In this document: positions 1 to 11,245 of the stretch, in pieces
Layout of the letters: each line of letters opens with the position of its first letter
Numbering within the stretch: position 1 is the first letter of the stretch
Program-made: the position numbers and the translations under genes
The notes under the pieces: generated by a model
The model's input: the letters and a program-made list of their open reading frames with translations, nothing else
Databases searched by the model: none
What the model was told of the DNA's origin: nothing
Assembly (NCBI GenBank): GCA_013368375.1
Contig: JAACJP010000002.1
Span: forward strand, 186,001 to 250,000
Origin: Tricholomella constricta
Taxonomy: Eukaryota > Basidiomycota > Agaricomycetes > Agaricales > Lyophyllaceae
Direction of reading: 5' to 3'
Length of the DNA: 64,000 bases

Positions 1-1013
1 CAGCTTCGAGGCTTCACATCGACTGCTTGGGTGGGCTGTTGTCGCCCTTGTCTGGATCCAGGTTAGTGGATCTTGATTCACAAAGTTAGACGAAATATTG
101 ATCTGCGCATCGCAGTCTATTCTTCTCGCAAATGACTATCGACCCAGTGAACGGTCACTTGGGATGGCATTGGTTCTATCCGCTCCCTTCTGGCTGGTGC
201 TTGTGATGATAGGTGAATTAATCCAGCTGTATTCATTCTTCGCATCTTGAATTAAAGTACGTTCCTCTGCAGCATCTCTCATACTTCCATGGGTGAGGCT
301 ACGGAAGGTGGATATTGTTTACTCTGAAAGGATATCATCGCAGGCCATTAGGATGTACTTTGACTATAGTAAGTTTCATCTGTCGCCGTTTGATTGCAAG
401 CTGACCCTCCTCATATAGCTACCCCCCCGGCTGGGAGCTTGGTCAGGATATCCGACGAACCTTTGACTGAGTGGCATAACTTTGCAACCCTCCCAGAGCC
501 CGGCAAGCCTGGGTTCTCGATCGTCGTCAGTAGAGGTGGTGATTGGGCGAAGCAACAAATTGCACACCCCCCCAGCAAGATATGGGTTCGCGGCATACCC
601 ATCTACGGCGTAATGCGCATCGCCTCAGTGTTCCGCCGCATCGTCCTCGTTGCCACCAGCTCCGGAATTGGACCATGCATTCCAATAGTCCTCGAACAAA
701 AGCTTCCAATCCGACTGCTATGGATTGCCTCCAATGTCCGAGAGACTTTCGGTAACCAACTTGTCGATTCTGTCGTGAAAGCCAATCCCCAAGCCGTCAT
801 ATACAGTAAGTCTTTTGCTGCTTTTTCTTATTGTCCTCCTGATAATTTTCAGATACTCAACAATATGGAAAACCCGACATAGTCAAGCTGACCTACCGCC
901 TCGTGAAGGAATTCGATGCCGAGGCAGTCGTTGTCATGTCCAACAAAAAGGTGACAGAAAAGGTGGTGTTCGAGATGATGAACCGAGGCATACCTGCCTT
1001 CGGCACCACGTAG
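1..1013 (+). CDS. C-terminal part of a membrane-anchored FNR/TmpA-like (NRPS-like) reductase, 5' partial
   Basis: Only the 3' end of this gene is in the window. Exons read as about 1-61, 116-212, 258-368, 419-805 and 853-1013, stopping at TAG 1011-1013. The first exons encode hydrophobic helices (around LGWAVVALVWIQ and APFWLVLVMI) and a loop with LPWVRLRKV. The long exon gives a flavodoxin-reductase-like fold with LVATSSGIGPC, resembling the NAD(P)/FAD-binding GxGIGP loop of ferredoxin-NADP-reductase and ferric-reductase-type proteins, then ends in IPAFGTT. This arrangement matches fungal integral membrane proteins of the TmpA type and the C-termini of basidiomycete NRPS-like adenylating enzymes. 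Which of these it is depends on sequence left of the window. It lies 0.8 kb upstream of a methyltransferase in the same direction and may be the left part of the metabolite cluster. Confidence 0.6.
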
Positions 1014-1810
1014 GAGAGAAATCAAAGGATTCGCGTTCCATGCTGGATTTTGGATCGCTGCGTTGGCTTCAATAATATTCCGATACTCAATACGGACGGA
1101 CGACTGTCATTTACTGCAACTCACAACATCGTACAACGACTGCGATAGCGTAATTTCCTATATATTTTCAAGTTCGAACATTCTATAATACATATGTCAC
1201 TGTATACTATAGCTATCGTCATCTCTCATCTGTAGATAAAAGCTTGCATATATTGAACGCTTGTGCTTTACCCGACTCTTAGTTGAATCGTAATTGGAGC
1301 ACGGAGAGGTGGTGGAGGATCTTAGGTGGGGTGGACAAAGATATGGGTGACGTTGGTCTGCAAGGGGAAACGGAGCGACCCCTGGCTGAGTGCATTGGAT
1401 CTGACGTGAACTCGGCGTAGGCCCTGATTCATGACGGCACAACACACTGATGGACGCATCTGCCAATTTGCAAGTCAACTTGTCACCCACCCCCTCAAAC
1501 AATCCTGGGCCCAAAGCACTGATTCAACCTATCATTTACTCGCTCGTCCCACCCGAAGAACGACGTCCTGCCTTTATAGAATGATGCTTGATTACTTCCA
1601 TGATATCCGTGCCTATCGCTCAAAGGCTGGATTACGAAAGAAGTTCATCATTCAACTTGGGTGTAAGACGCTCAGAGCATGTTATTTTAATCCGTGAGAC
1701 GATTCGAGCACGTTCATTCGAAGGAGCTGATATCTAATACGCATCGCACACCACGTCTTTTATTTAAAGGAGAAGGGCGAAGCTAGAGGGTCAATAACTC
1801 AAGTATCACG
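1014..1810. other. Intergenic, presumed promoter of O-methyltransferase 1
   Basis: No coding frame with splice sites or family resemblance is seen. A short A/T-rich stretch (TTTATTTAAAGG, about 1758-1769) lies 42-53 bases before the methyltransferase ATG and could be a TATA-like element. Confidence 0.4.
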
Positions 1811-3597
1811 ATGGCGAGTACGAGTCCTTTGAGCGCCCTTTTGAGCATCATTTCTTCTGGGGTACAGACTCTGGAATCAGCATATTCCAAGGATGGACTG
1901 GCGTTCCCATCTTTAGACGATCCTTTCCGACCAACTCCTCTGGACCAGGATGCGGCTTTGGCGGAGACCAGACGTTTGATTGTAGCTGCTGCTGCGCAGC
2001 TCATTGCCACTGTCCGTTCACCTGTTGAGGTGTTGCAGGAATATGCTCCCGGGATGTACATGACTGCTACCCTGGGTTTTGTCGAGGAAACCAATGTGGC
2101 CGATATCATCAAGGAGGGAGGGGCCCAAGTACGACGTATTGAACACAATATGTGACGTTTTCCGCTGATAGCTTATGCCACAGGGGCTTCACGTTAAAGC
2201 GATTTCACTTCGAAATGGTGTTGATGAATCGTATCTGGGTAGGTGAACTCAGTAGCCAGCATACGCCTTGAATAGGTTTGACCTCCTGTTGGGTAGCTCG
2301 CGTTTTGCGCTTCCTGGCAACTCGCCATGTGTTCAAGGAAGTTACTCCAAACGTTTTTTCCAACAACAGGATTTCTTCGCTCCTTGTCAAGGCCAAAAGC
2401 GTTCAGGCAATCAATGAAGAGTGAGTACTCAAGACAATCTTTCGGCGCCGTCTTACCAACTCGACTCAGCCCTGTAGCCAAGTACGATGGCGCCCCTCTT
2501 GCATCCTTCGTTGCATCATCGTAAGTCACCGGGACACAGTATACACGACACTGCTGAAATACCCTGCAATTCAAAGGGCGGATGTTGCTTTAAAAAGTGT
2601 CCACCTTTTCTCGCCATTCTTACAGAATCCCGGTAATGCGGCGGCTCCCTTCAACATTGCATTCAAGACTGAAGCAAAGATGTGGGACTGGTATGAGGAG
2701 CCCGGAAACGAATGGCGAGCTCGGCGCTTCACAGCAGCAATGAAGGGCGGAGGTGATCGATTCCCACCACAGTTATTTACATCTGGTACGTTTTCAAACT
2801 AAGGTGATATAACATTTGACACGATTGGCACAGGCATCCGAGGAGACGCTCTTAGCCCGGACGACGTCGTTGTAGATGTTGGGGGAAGTATCGGCTCAGT
2901 GGCTCTCGCGCTCTACAAAGCCTTCCCTAACCTCCGATATGTTGTGCAAGACCTTGGAAAGCAGATCGATGAGGCCGGAAAGGTATTACTTAAAATGTGA
3001 CCCAGCGCCCTTTTTCTTAACTTTCGTTCTCAAGTTCTGGGAAGCCAATGCTCCCGATGCTGTTAGTAGCGGAAGAGTCCTCCTTCAGGGTAAACGCTTC
3101 GTTCTTTCTCACTCTCTCGTCTCATTCCATTGCCCTTTAGTTCACGATTTCTTTACGCCTCAGCCCGTCAAAAATGCAGCGGTTTATTTCCTGCGCGTTG
3201 TCATCCACGATTGGCCTGATCATGACGCCAAGAAGATTTTGAGCAATCTGAGAGACGCAGCTGCTCCATCATCCAAACTCATCTTGTTTGACTCCCTGGC
3301 GGTATACTCCTGCGAGGACCCATCCTCGAGTGTGCCCAAAAAGGTTCCTTACCCCCTCCTGGGAAATCTTGGGATCGGGGGAGCAGGTTTCGCAACAGGC
3401 CTAGACTTACAGGTTGGTTCAACTATCCTGTTCTATGCACTCCTTAACAAAAACCTTTCTTGTTACAGATGTTGACTCTGTTTAACGGCAAGGAAAGAAC
3501 TGAAGATGAATTCAGAGAACTTGGGCGCGTTACTGGCTGGAAGCTAGATTCTGTTACTCCTGGACCTTTGGCGACGATGGTATTTTCAGTTATATGA
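1811..3597 (+). CDS. SAM-dependent O-methyltransferase 1 (plant/fungal OMT, Methyltransf_2 type)
   Basis: Predicted to transfer a methyl group from S-adenosylmethionine to a hydroxyl of a small aromatic molecule in the cytosol. The start is ATG 1811 (MASTSPLSAL) and the stop TGA 3595-3597. About nine short introns are needed, for example near 2127-2183 and 3414-3469. The N-terminal part has the helical dimerisation/winged-helix region (ATVRSPVEVLQEY, then RVLRFLATRHVFKEV). The SAM-binding motif is DVGGSIGS in the exon near 2870-2985. The catalytic segment HDWPDHDAKKIL lies at 3208-3243, its His being the probable general base of the family. The last exon reads MLTLFNGKERTEDEFREL. The frame is open throughout once introns are removed. 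A close paralogue (18259-20072, opposite strand) shares intron positions and motifs, but only this copy looks intact. It belongs to the cluster around the prenyltransferase. Confidence 0.85.
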
Positions 3598-4096
3598 GGA
3601 ATTCGAAACCTTTTTTTACGTACGTGGCCAATACACTTCTCGCTTTCGTTGGAAAAACGCGTCATTCACGATGCGGTCGCGTCCGAGCGCCGTGATTCAC
3701 GTGAGTTGATATTGGCAACCGCAACGGACGTCAGGAGTCGGACAGCCTTCAATACTAACATTGACAGCATTACCAACAGATGTTCTCCCATCATATCATG
3801 AAAATCGTGGTTCAATTGGATTGAACGCGACCTGCGTAGATGTGACTCTGCGAACTCGGCGACGACCACAGGCCCAAGCAGTATTGCTTGACTATGTTTA
3901 GACGAAACCGTGGCTGGACGAAGTATGATCAGTATTTCAATTTGCAAGAGTCCGCGCACAGTATGATGTGACTAGCTCCTTGACGTTGAATGATGTAGAC
4001 TAGCCCACCCGTGTTTGTCACGGTAGCGTTCTGGTTCTCTTCTTCGGAGGAAGTTAATCCTTGCTCCTCCTCCCCAAACTCACGCATGCTCTGATC

Positions 4097-4592
4097 ATGC
4101 CAAACTATACATTCTTCTCGAAAGACCTCCAGAACTCTGCGATTTGCCCTGACGAACCACAGAGCTGGATTCTGTATACCCCAAGCACGACATCGGAGAT
4201 CGTCGGTCCGAAAGTGACACTGCGAATACCCTCCATGCCGCACCACGTACGGCCCCGCCCTCGATAGTGCAATCAATTGGAAATAATTGGCGGACCGACC
4301 GCCAAATTGGAGAACCTGAGGCGTAAATTAGAGCAGCGGAAGGTCAATTTTGAAAGGACGGCCTTCTCTGACAAAGTATCGCGACGAATCATCCTCCAGC
4401 GCCTACTAGGAATGAACTCGGTCAGGAGAGCGATTCATGTCAAATATCAAACTGGTAGCGATCAGTGGACTGCCTCTCCGTATTCTTGTGTCCAATCGAG
4501 TTCTAACAGAACGTTTCAGCGCAAGATATGGTGTTTGTGATTGTGGTAATGATCTACTGTGAGATTAAACGACAAGAAAGAAAGGTGAGTGC
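4097..4592 (+). pseudogene. Possible DUF6593-like small gene or remnant
   Basis: The open frame from ATG 4097 starts MPNYTFFSKDLQNSAI, which resembles the start of DUF6593 proteins. A later frame near 4520-4583 reads QDMVFVIVVMIYCEIKRQER, resembling their hydrophobic C-terminal segment. Between them the frames are broken and I could not find introns that restore one protein. It could be a decayed copy, a poorly resolved small gene, or chance similarity. The rest of 3598-4736, between the convergent methyltransferase and P450 A, shows nothing recognisable. Confidence 0.25.
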
Positions 4593-4736
4593 CTACATAT
4601 TTTGCTGGATAAATACGTTCATGATCTGGTTATACGATTTGAGAAGCTTTAACGTATATAAGCACTCCGAAGTACCTAAGTGCAAACATCCCTAGCCTCT
4701 ACCGAGTGTACACCTGTGATGTTCGCGAATCAACGG

Positions 4737-6831
4737 TCATAGATGCGGACCATCGCTTGGTCTTCGAGGTGCTTCTTCAGCCACAGTTCGAATCAAAAAT
4801 TCTGCATCTGCAGAGCGGGGCTTTATTGTGTACGCAAACGGCAAAGGATGGCTGGGAGACCGACAGCGTCAGCCTCGAGCACGCGGACATTAATATGACA
4901 TACATACCTGACTGTGCCACCTTCGAATTCACATCGCGGCTCGATTTCGACTCCATTTTCATCTCTACCTTTTTCGATCTGAAAGACGGATAAGGTCATG
5001 GCGAGCGTGATGAACATGTTTGCGTTGGCGAAGTCCCGTCCAGGACATGATCTACAGCGTTGGTATCAGTGACTGCCACAGAAAATGAACGAGATGGCGT
5101 GCACCTTCTGCCAAAGCCATATATGTAAGTGTTAGGATCGAGTTCTGGTGAATTGTTTCCGTCTGCCATGAATCGTTCTGGGCGAAACTCCGACGGATTG
5201 GAGTACAGCTGCGGATCGCGAGTGATATTCCTATTGATAAGAGTCATGATTAAACCAAGGTCGTCATCAAACGAGGGTCCGTACCACATGTGGGGCAAGA
5301 TAATTGAGTCCTTCGGGATCAGGTAACCATCATAAATGTCGTCTTGGATGGACCGATGCGGGATTCCTTGGAGGCACAATTGGGTGATTCTCCAAAGTAA
5401 GAAATAAAAAATCATATACCAATACGACCGGTGGTGTGCCACCTTAGGACTTCTTTCAGAACGGCGTCAAGGTAGGGCAGCCGTGGACGATCCTTCAATT
5501 CTGGCAGACGCTTTGTGCCAACGACAGAGTCGAGTTCATCACGAGCACGTTTCTGAACATCCGGGTGTAGGATCATCAGGAGGATGAACGTGCTCAAGGC
5601 AGCGACAGCCTGGTCAAGGTGTTTCAGTTCAAACAATCATCGTAGGCTCGTTTAAAATACCAACAGGGTCAGAACCTCCACCATAGATCGCGGTTGCTGC
5701 ATATTTAATAGCATGTTCCGTGGATTCGTCTACACCATTTTGCAGCATACTTGACGTGAACGATGGCAGCTCGGTGCCTGCTTTCTGTTTTAAAGGCTAT
5801 TAGTCGTAATTCCGTATTTATATCGACAAGGATCTTACCATTCGGCGTTTCACAAAACTATGAGGTCGATCTGTTTGCTCTAAATTGTGAGAGCGGTAGA
5901 GAGCAGCCGCCTTCTTAAACGGAAGCCATGACGGCAGATGCTTCACTGTTTTGAGGATGAGCAAGAAATGATTGAGAATGGAGCCTGTACACACTTATTG
6001 GGAAAATATCGACCAGCCAGGCGCCCGGCATCGTTGCATGGTAGAAGTCCTTAGCAGCTGTCTCCACAAGGTCGACAAGAGGATCTGGTTTGTCGGTCTC
6101 TATCGTGTACCCATGCGATATGCGCAGAGAGATCGCGCCTGCAGTACTGTCAAGACAAGCGAAGCTTTAAAAAAATTGCGTTCAAAGATATATAGGAACT
6201 CACAGTCGTATGTTTGAGATTAATTTGGTGGGATTATCAAGAACCCGGGCGAGGAAGTAACGCGTTTCAATCTCTTGAATATGTCGGAAGGTTGAAACGG
6301 CAGTCGGGGAACCAAGATAGGACTTCAATAATTTTCTCATAGTTCGGAAATGTTCCCCGTATTGAGCCATGATCATTTGTTGGTCCCAACCGACCCTATA
6401 GATTATTGAACGCGCTTATTTTGGCGGTAGTGGGTCGCAAGACATGCTTACATGCCACCAGCAAAGGGAAATATCGGTCGCCCAGAGTATATCGAAGACC
6501 TCTTGTCCAAAAGGTCGATAGTTGTCTGCAAATCGTTTAAGAGAACAATTGTTTGTCCAAGGACAGTGACACTGCTGATGGGTCCTGCATTTACAAGTCA
6601 GTGGGCCCGCTCCATAAAACTCAATGACGTACCGTAAGCAACTTTGTGCGCCAACCACGGTAGAGGATCCCCCCGAGTTGGTAAGTCAAACAAATTTCCG
6701 ATAACTGGCCATCCACGAGGCCCAGGGGGTAAAGGCGCCCGGCGAGAATTGCCAATGAACGAGACCACGAGACCGAGTGCGATGAAGCCACCAACCAAAG
6801 TCGCAGGGCTACCGGCAAGGTTGTCAAACAT
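4737..6831 (-). CDS. Cytochrome P450 A (basidiomycete CYP64/CYP5144-like)
   Basis: Haem-thiolate monooxygenase, probably anchored in the ER and acting on the cluster product. The start is ATG at 6831 (MFDNLAGSPATL) and the stop TGA 4739-4737. The N-terminus has one membrane helix followed by the proline hinge PPGPRGWPVIGN. The K-helix EVLRWH, the PERF motif (EFRPERFM) and the haem loop GFGRRSCPGRD with the Cys ligand are present, the loop being interrupted by a short intron directly after the two Arg. At least ten short introns are required. The I-helix reads GGGSDPAVAALS: the usual acid-Thr pair is Asp-Pro here, so the proton-relay threonine seems to be missing. It is divergent from P450 B across about 985 bp. 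The exact CYP family is inferred from general resemblance only. Confidence 0.8.
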
Positions 6832-7563
6832 GTCTGCTTGACCAGCCTCTGCTCAGGTCGCTTCAATAAAGGGAGTAAGCTGGCTTAGATTTACCCTTTT
6901 CATCAGGGGATGATTCCTACTTATCCCGATCACAGGACTTCTAAATGGGATTGGAAAAGGCGTGGATATCGCAAGTTGTGCAACTTCGTGTGGCTCCAGT
7001 AGCACCACGTCCATCAGGCAGGTTACAGACAGGTTCCACGTGTCTTCTGCAAGGAAGACACTTAGACTGGCTATACAGATCAGGCGAGGCGCGACATGGT
7101 CACGGCAGTAGTACTGTTAGACTCTTCGATCATTCTCCCGCAGGTAATGATCTGTTCTGATGCGAAGGACTGGAAAAATATCAGAGTGTGTTAATGTCCT
7201 GCATGGCCATGATGAACATTGGGTGTTTATGTAGACATCGACAAGAACCGTTCTGTGGGATCCTGGAAGCTGGTCAGAGGTAGGATTTAATGGCGAGACC
7301 TAAACCAAATCCCGGGTCGCTATTCGATCCGAGCTGAGCTGCCGGCCTCGGGGCCATGGGTCTTATCCTGAGAAGGATCCCATTGATCAACTCAGCTAAA
7401 TTCAGCTCTTGGCCATGAACAAAATATACACGCAAAGTAAAAAAACGTCGGTTTTGAAGTCGGGAATTAAATATATTCTATTCTATTTGGAAACCATATA
7501 TATATACCTAATTAGGCAAGTACAATGCTGCCGATTCGAACTCAGCGAAACCACATTTTAAGC

Positions 7564-7660
7564 GGTGAAAAGTTCACCACTTATAATTAAAAATATGGGC
7601 GCCTCTATCCCCAGTCGCCAACTTGAATCGATCAAAAGTTCTCACCACTGAAAAAGTGGT
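7564..7660. repeat. Two perfect short inverted repeats upstream of P450 B
   Basis: The first is GGTGAA-AAG-TTCACC at 7564-7578. The second is ACCACT-GAAAA-AGTGGT at 7644-7660. Each has a 6-bp perfect stem and each immediately precedes one copy of a 31-bp direct repeat. Dyad symmetry of this size is typical of operator-like sites bound by dimeric factors, but this is inference. Confidence 0.5.
7603..7633. repeat. 31-bp direct repeat, copy 1
   Basis: The block begins CTCTATCCCCAGTC and ends TTGAATCGATC. It recurs at 7661-7691, 58 bp downstream, with a single G/A difference. It lies 184 bp upstream of the P450 B start codon. Confidence 0.8.
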
Positions 7661-7691
7661 CTCTATCCCCAGTCACCAACTTGAATCGATC
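7661..7691. repeat. 31-bp direct repeat, copy 2
   Basis: Second copy of the block at 7603-7633, differing at one base. It lies about 125 bp upstream of the P450 B ATG and directly follows the ACCACT/AGTGGT palindrome. Together the two copies form an imperfect tandem duplication of a promoter segment. Confidence 0.8.
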
Positions 7692-7816
7692 TGATCATCG
7701 CGCACTTGCATCTGACATTCACGGCATATGGCTGGATCATGTGTCCCATCTGCAAGGCTTCGTGACAGATTCTCATTATAAGATAATGGTGATTCGAGGT
7801 TGTCTACGTGCGCAAA

Positions 7817-10017
7817 ATGTCTGATTTGTTGCAAACTTCAGTCCTAGTTGCGTTTGCTCTAGGCATCACAATTTACTTGGGTAAGAAGCGACGCCGCTTG
7901 CCATATCCTCCAGGACCAAAGGGCTACCCAATCATTGGAAACTTGCTGGATATTCCAAAAGGTTTTCAGTGGATAACATACACGGAATGGGCGAAGAAAT
8001 ATGGTCAGTAGCATGTGGCATGCAAAGAAGGACATTCTAATGAACTTTTCATTGTTCCAGGTGATATCGTGTACATCAATGTGCTGGGCGCGCACCTGGT
8101 CATCATAAACTCAGAGGAAATCGCAGACGAACTTGTTGAGAGGAGATCGAGGAACTATTCTGACCGACCCGATATCGCAGTGATGCACATGTGTGTAGAG
8201 TCAACTTTCCGTCATTTGGCTGTTAATCAGAGGGGTTCTAGGAATGGCTGGCAAGTAAACATGGGATTGAAGCACTACGGCAACGAATGGCGAAGAGATC
8301 GACGCGTTCTTCATCAAAGATTTCGACGTGAGGCGGCATCGACTCTCCACCCTCTAGAGTTGGCAAAATCTCGAGCGCTTTTGCAGAACGTACTACGTAA
8401 TCCGAAGGACTTTGAAGGACATTTTAAACTGTGAGTCAACTGTAACCGCTGAAATCTTGTACCTCTCAATTCATCCCTGTAGTTACCCGTCGGCTATTAT
8501 GTTTTATCTTCTCTATGGACACCAAGTCGAATCCATGGAAGACCCTTTGGTGAACCTCACATTCAAAACGATATATTTGTTCTCTGGATCCGTGTTTCCG
8601 GGAACAAACATCATCAACGTCTTCCCAGCACGTATGTCTTGGTCGCATTATTTATTACAGCGCATTCACTATATCTTTTATCTCAGTCAGGCACCTTCCC
8701 AAGTGGACGCCGGTGCTCAAGGATGTTCACGACCTTTGCGCAAAGAACCGATATCTTCTGGGAAAAATGCAGAGTATACCATTTGATTCTGTCAAACGAC
8801 ACATGGCATGTCTTATCTTTAAACAGGCGTTATCCGTTGTAACAGCTTTATAGGCCCAGGACACTGCGGTACAGTCATGGGTATCTGAGCTTCTCGAAAA
8901 GAATGCTGTCAAAGGCGAAGAGATTGTCCCAGAAGCCGTAATAAAGGCTTTAGGAGCAAGCACCTTTGCTGGTAAGGCAAACTTAAAAGTATACTATTTT
9001 TGACGAGATTCTGACCATTCAATCTCTTCAGCTGCCATGGAGACGGTACGTTTAGGTTGTTCCCACATTCCGCTCTGCTCATGCTGGTCGGGCGGTCGAA
9101 GATGTTGGCCTATATGATGACATATGTACTCGCGATGATTCATTTCCCAGAAGCTCAGAAGCGAGCCCAGGCCGAGATCGATGAGGTTATTGGAAATGAA
9201 CGGCTACCGAATTTCGAAGATCGCGCATCTCTGCCCTACGTTGAAGCACTATTCCGAGAGATCTTCAGATGGCATGGGCCTGCACCACTTGGTGACGATC
9301 ATCGAAACTATAACTGCTGCAGCTTCACTGAAATCCGTTCAAGGTGTTCCACACTCCACCGTTGAAGATGATATATACAAAGGCTACCTCATCCCCAAAG
9401 GTCTTCAAATCGATATCTGTATTCGCTAACGTCTAGTCTTACCCTCTTCAATATAGGTTCAATTATCATTACGAACCAATGGTGTGTGTGTATCGTCATG
9501 GATATTGGGGGCCTTAGACTCATTCAGCTCGTAGGGCAATGTGGCGAGATGAGCGTGTTTATCCTGAGGCAGACAATTTCCGCCCGGAAAGGTTCTTGAA
9601 CTCAAACGGCGGCTTAATTGACCGATTTCCGCCAAACTTCGGTTTCGGCAGGCGGTAAGTATCATTTGTGATCAACGGAAGCGGAGCTAAGATGTGTTGA
9701 CATGACAGGGCTTGTGTCGGTAAATCCATGGCTGACGCGAGCATATGGATTGCTCTAGTTTCTATGTTATCTGTGTTCCACATCACAAAGGCCAAAGATG
9801 CCTCGGGAAACGACGTTGAAGTACCAGAGCTGTTCGGCGATGGTATCGTCAGGTAAGTCGTTCTAAAATATCATTGAATATTGGTGGACCAACCCTTTAT
9901 TCCAGTCAACCACTACCTTTCGAATGCTCGATCACTGCTCGGCATGAGGCTGCGAAACAGCTAGTCATCGATAATCCCCCCATGAAACTCGATAGTAACC
10001 CAATGTTCTTCGATTGA
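7817..10017 (+). CDS. Cytochrome P450 B (paralogue of P450 D)
   Basis: Membrane-anchored haem monooxygenase. The start is ATG 7817 (MSDLLQTSVLVAF) because the in-frame codon at 7808 is GTG. The stop is TGA 10015-10017. A single N-terminal helix is followed by YPPGPKGYPIIGN. Other marks are WRRDRRVLHQRF in the C-helix, the K-helix REIFRWH, NFRPERFL and the haem loop FGFGRRACVGKS with the Cys ligand. The I-helix carries a Glu-Thr (AAMET) rather than Asp-Thr. About eleven introns are needed. One, at 8806-8853, begins with GC instead of GT. The acceptor after AAMET (near 9100) is poor: the only usable AG removes two or three residues compared with P450 D. The protein could be functional or beginning to decay. 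P450 D is its closest relative in the window, with the same intron pattern. Confidence 0.8.
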
Positions 10018-11245
10018 CTTTGTACTCGTCGCGAATACAATCCAGGCGTCTGTCCATTGAATTCATATTTCCAGAGCCATTTTTCGGCCCGGAAACGCAC
10101 CCAAGCGAGGCAGAGCAAAGTTATCTCTGGCAGCCGTAATCGCTTTCATCCAAACCGTTTAACCACATTGCCCGCGAGCTCGAATGCTCCAGCAACTTGT
10201 CAAATCTGCGAGGTAAGCCGGCCTCGCTATCCCGGCGGGTTACAAGGTCCATCATTCAAACCTGCAGTTGTTGCAGGCGAGTGGTTAATGATTGAAGAAT
10301 ACTCAGCTCACAGAAGTAATTACGATCAACGTATCTTCAAAATCTTCAGATACCTCCAGTTGGCTTCGATCACACTGTTAACAGCGTTCTTTCGGCAACT
10401 CCATGGAGCTTTCGAACATACGTCTGCTATACCACTTCCTCGGGTACTAAAGAAAACGTGGCTTTCGCCGCCAAAATGCTCAACTTGGATCTGATGTCGT
10501 CTTAGCTGAATGATAGGAGATAAGTGAACTTCACTTCCGTAACTGACACAAATCAGAGTTTCCCCATGGTGCCTTAGATTTATCTCTTTCCCCAGACCGG
10601 GTTTCGGGATGAATTTTGCACCAATGGCTGACATTCTCAGCAAAAACCTTTGTTCGCGCTCAGACATGGTCAGTCGTCACGTTGTGATATCTTTACGGGA
10701 TTCAGTTGAACAGCTTCTGGTGCGTCCAATCTCCGTAACCGTGACAAGAATGTTGGGGTACTCCATGTGAGGCATTATCTCTCTATTAGCACCACTCTAT
10801 CTGCTATATAAAAGGTCCCGTCAAGAATTCTGATTGAGGATGGGAGCGTATAGCATAGGCTAGTCGCGCCTTCTTGAACTTCCACATGGCTTTTTCATCA
10901 TCCGCATCAACAGGAATTACAGCGTGTTTATGAATGCCTCCACATCTGATTCTTCTATGATCCTGCGTGCTCGGTGGTTGAAAATTTATCGCTCTGTACT
11001 GCTTCGTTTCTAGAAGTTACGCTAGTACCCAGATTTTTCAATCAATAAGTTGGACTGCTCGCTCCCAAATAAAATTATCGACAGCGGTTGTCGGTGGCGG
11101 CGCAAAAAGTCATGCGGAAATAAACATTCCTCACCGGTATCTACTGTGGGTATTCCTTAATTGAAAGGCGGCGACTGACAGGTTGTACAATCCGTCCATT
11201 GACTCCGTTTATATAAGCTGACCCTCTATGCGGCCATTACGACTT
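10018..11245. other. Intergenic, between convergent P450 B and prenyltransferase
   Basis: These 1.2 kb have no supported gene. Open frames of up to 145 codons exist, but none shows introns, domains or family resemblance. Confidence 0.4.

Larger units (their letters stand above)
6832..7816. promoter_or_regulatory. Bidirectional promoter region between P450 A and P450 B
   Basis: This 985-bp stretch separates two divergent P450 start codons and has no convincing gene. The half near P450 B contains a repeated 31-bp block and two perfect hairpin-forming palindromes, listed separately. These are candidate binding sites for a cluster regulator, though nothing in the sequence proves binding. Confidence 0.45.

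Noticed and set aside
10057..10494. 145-codon frame between P450 B and the prenyltransferase
   Set aside because: No ordered composition, intron signals or family resemblance.
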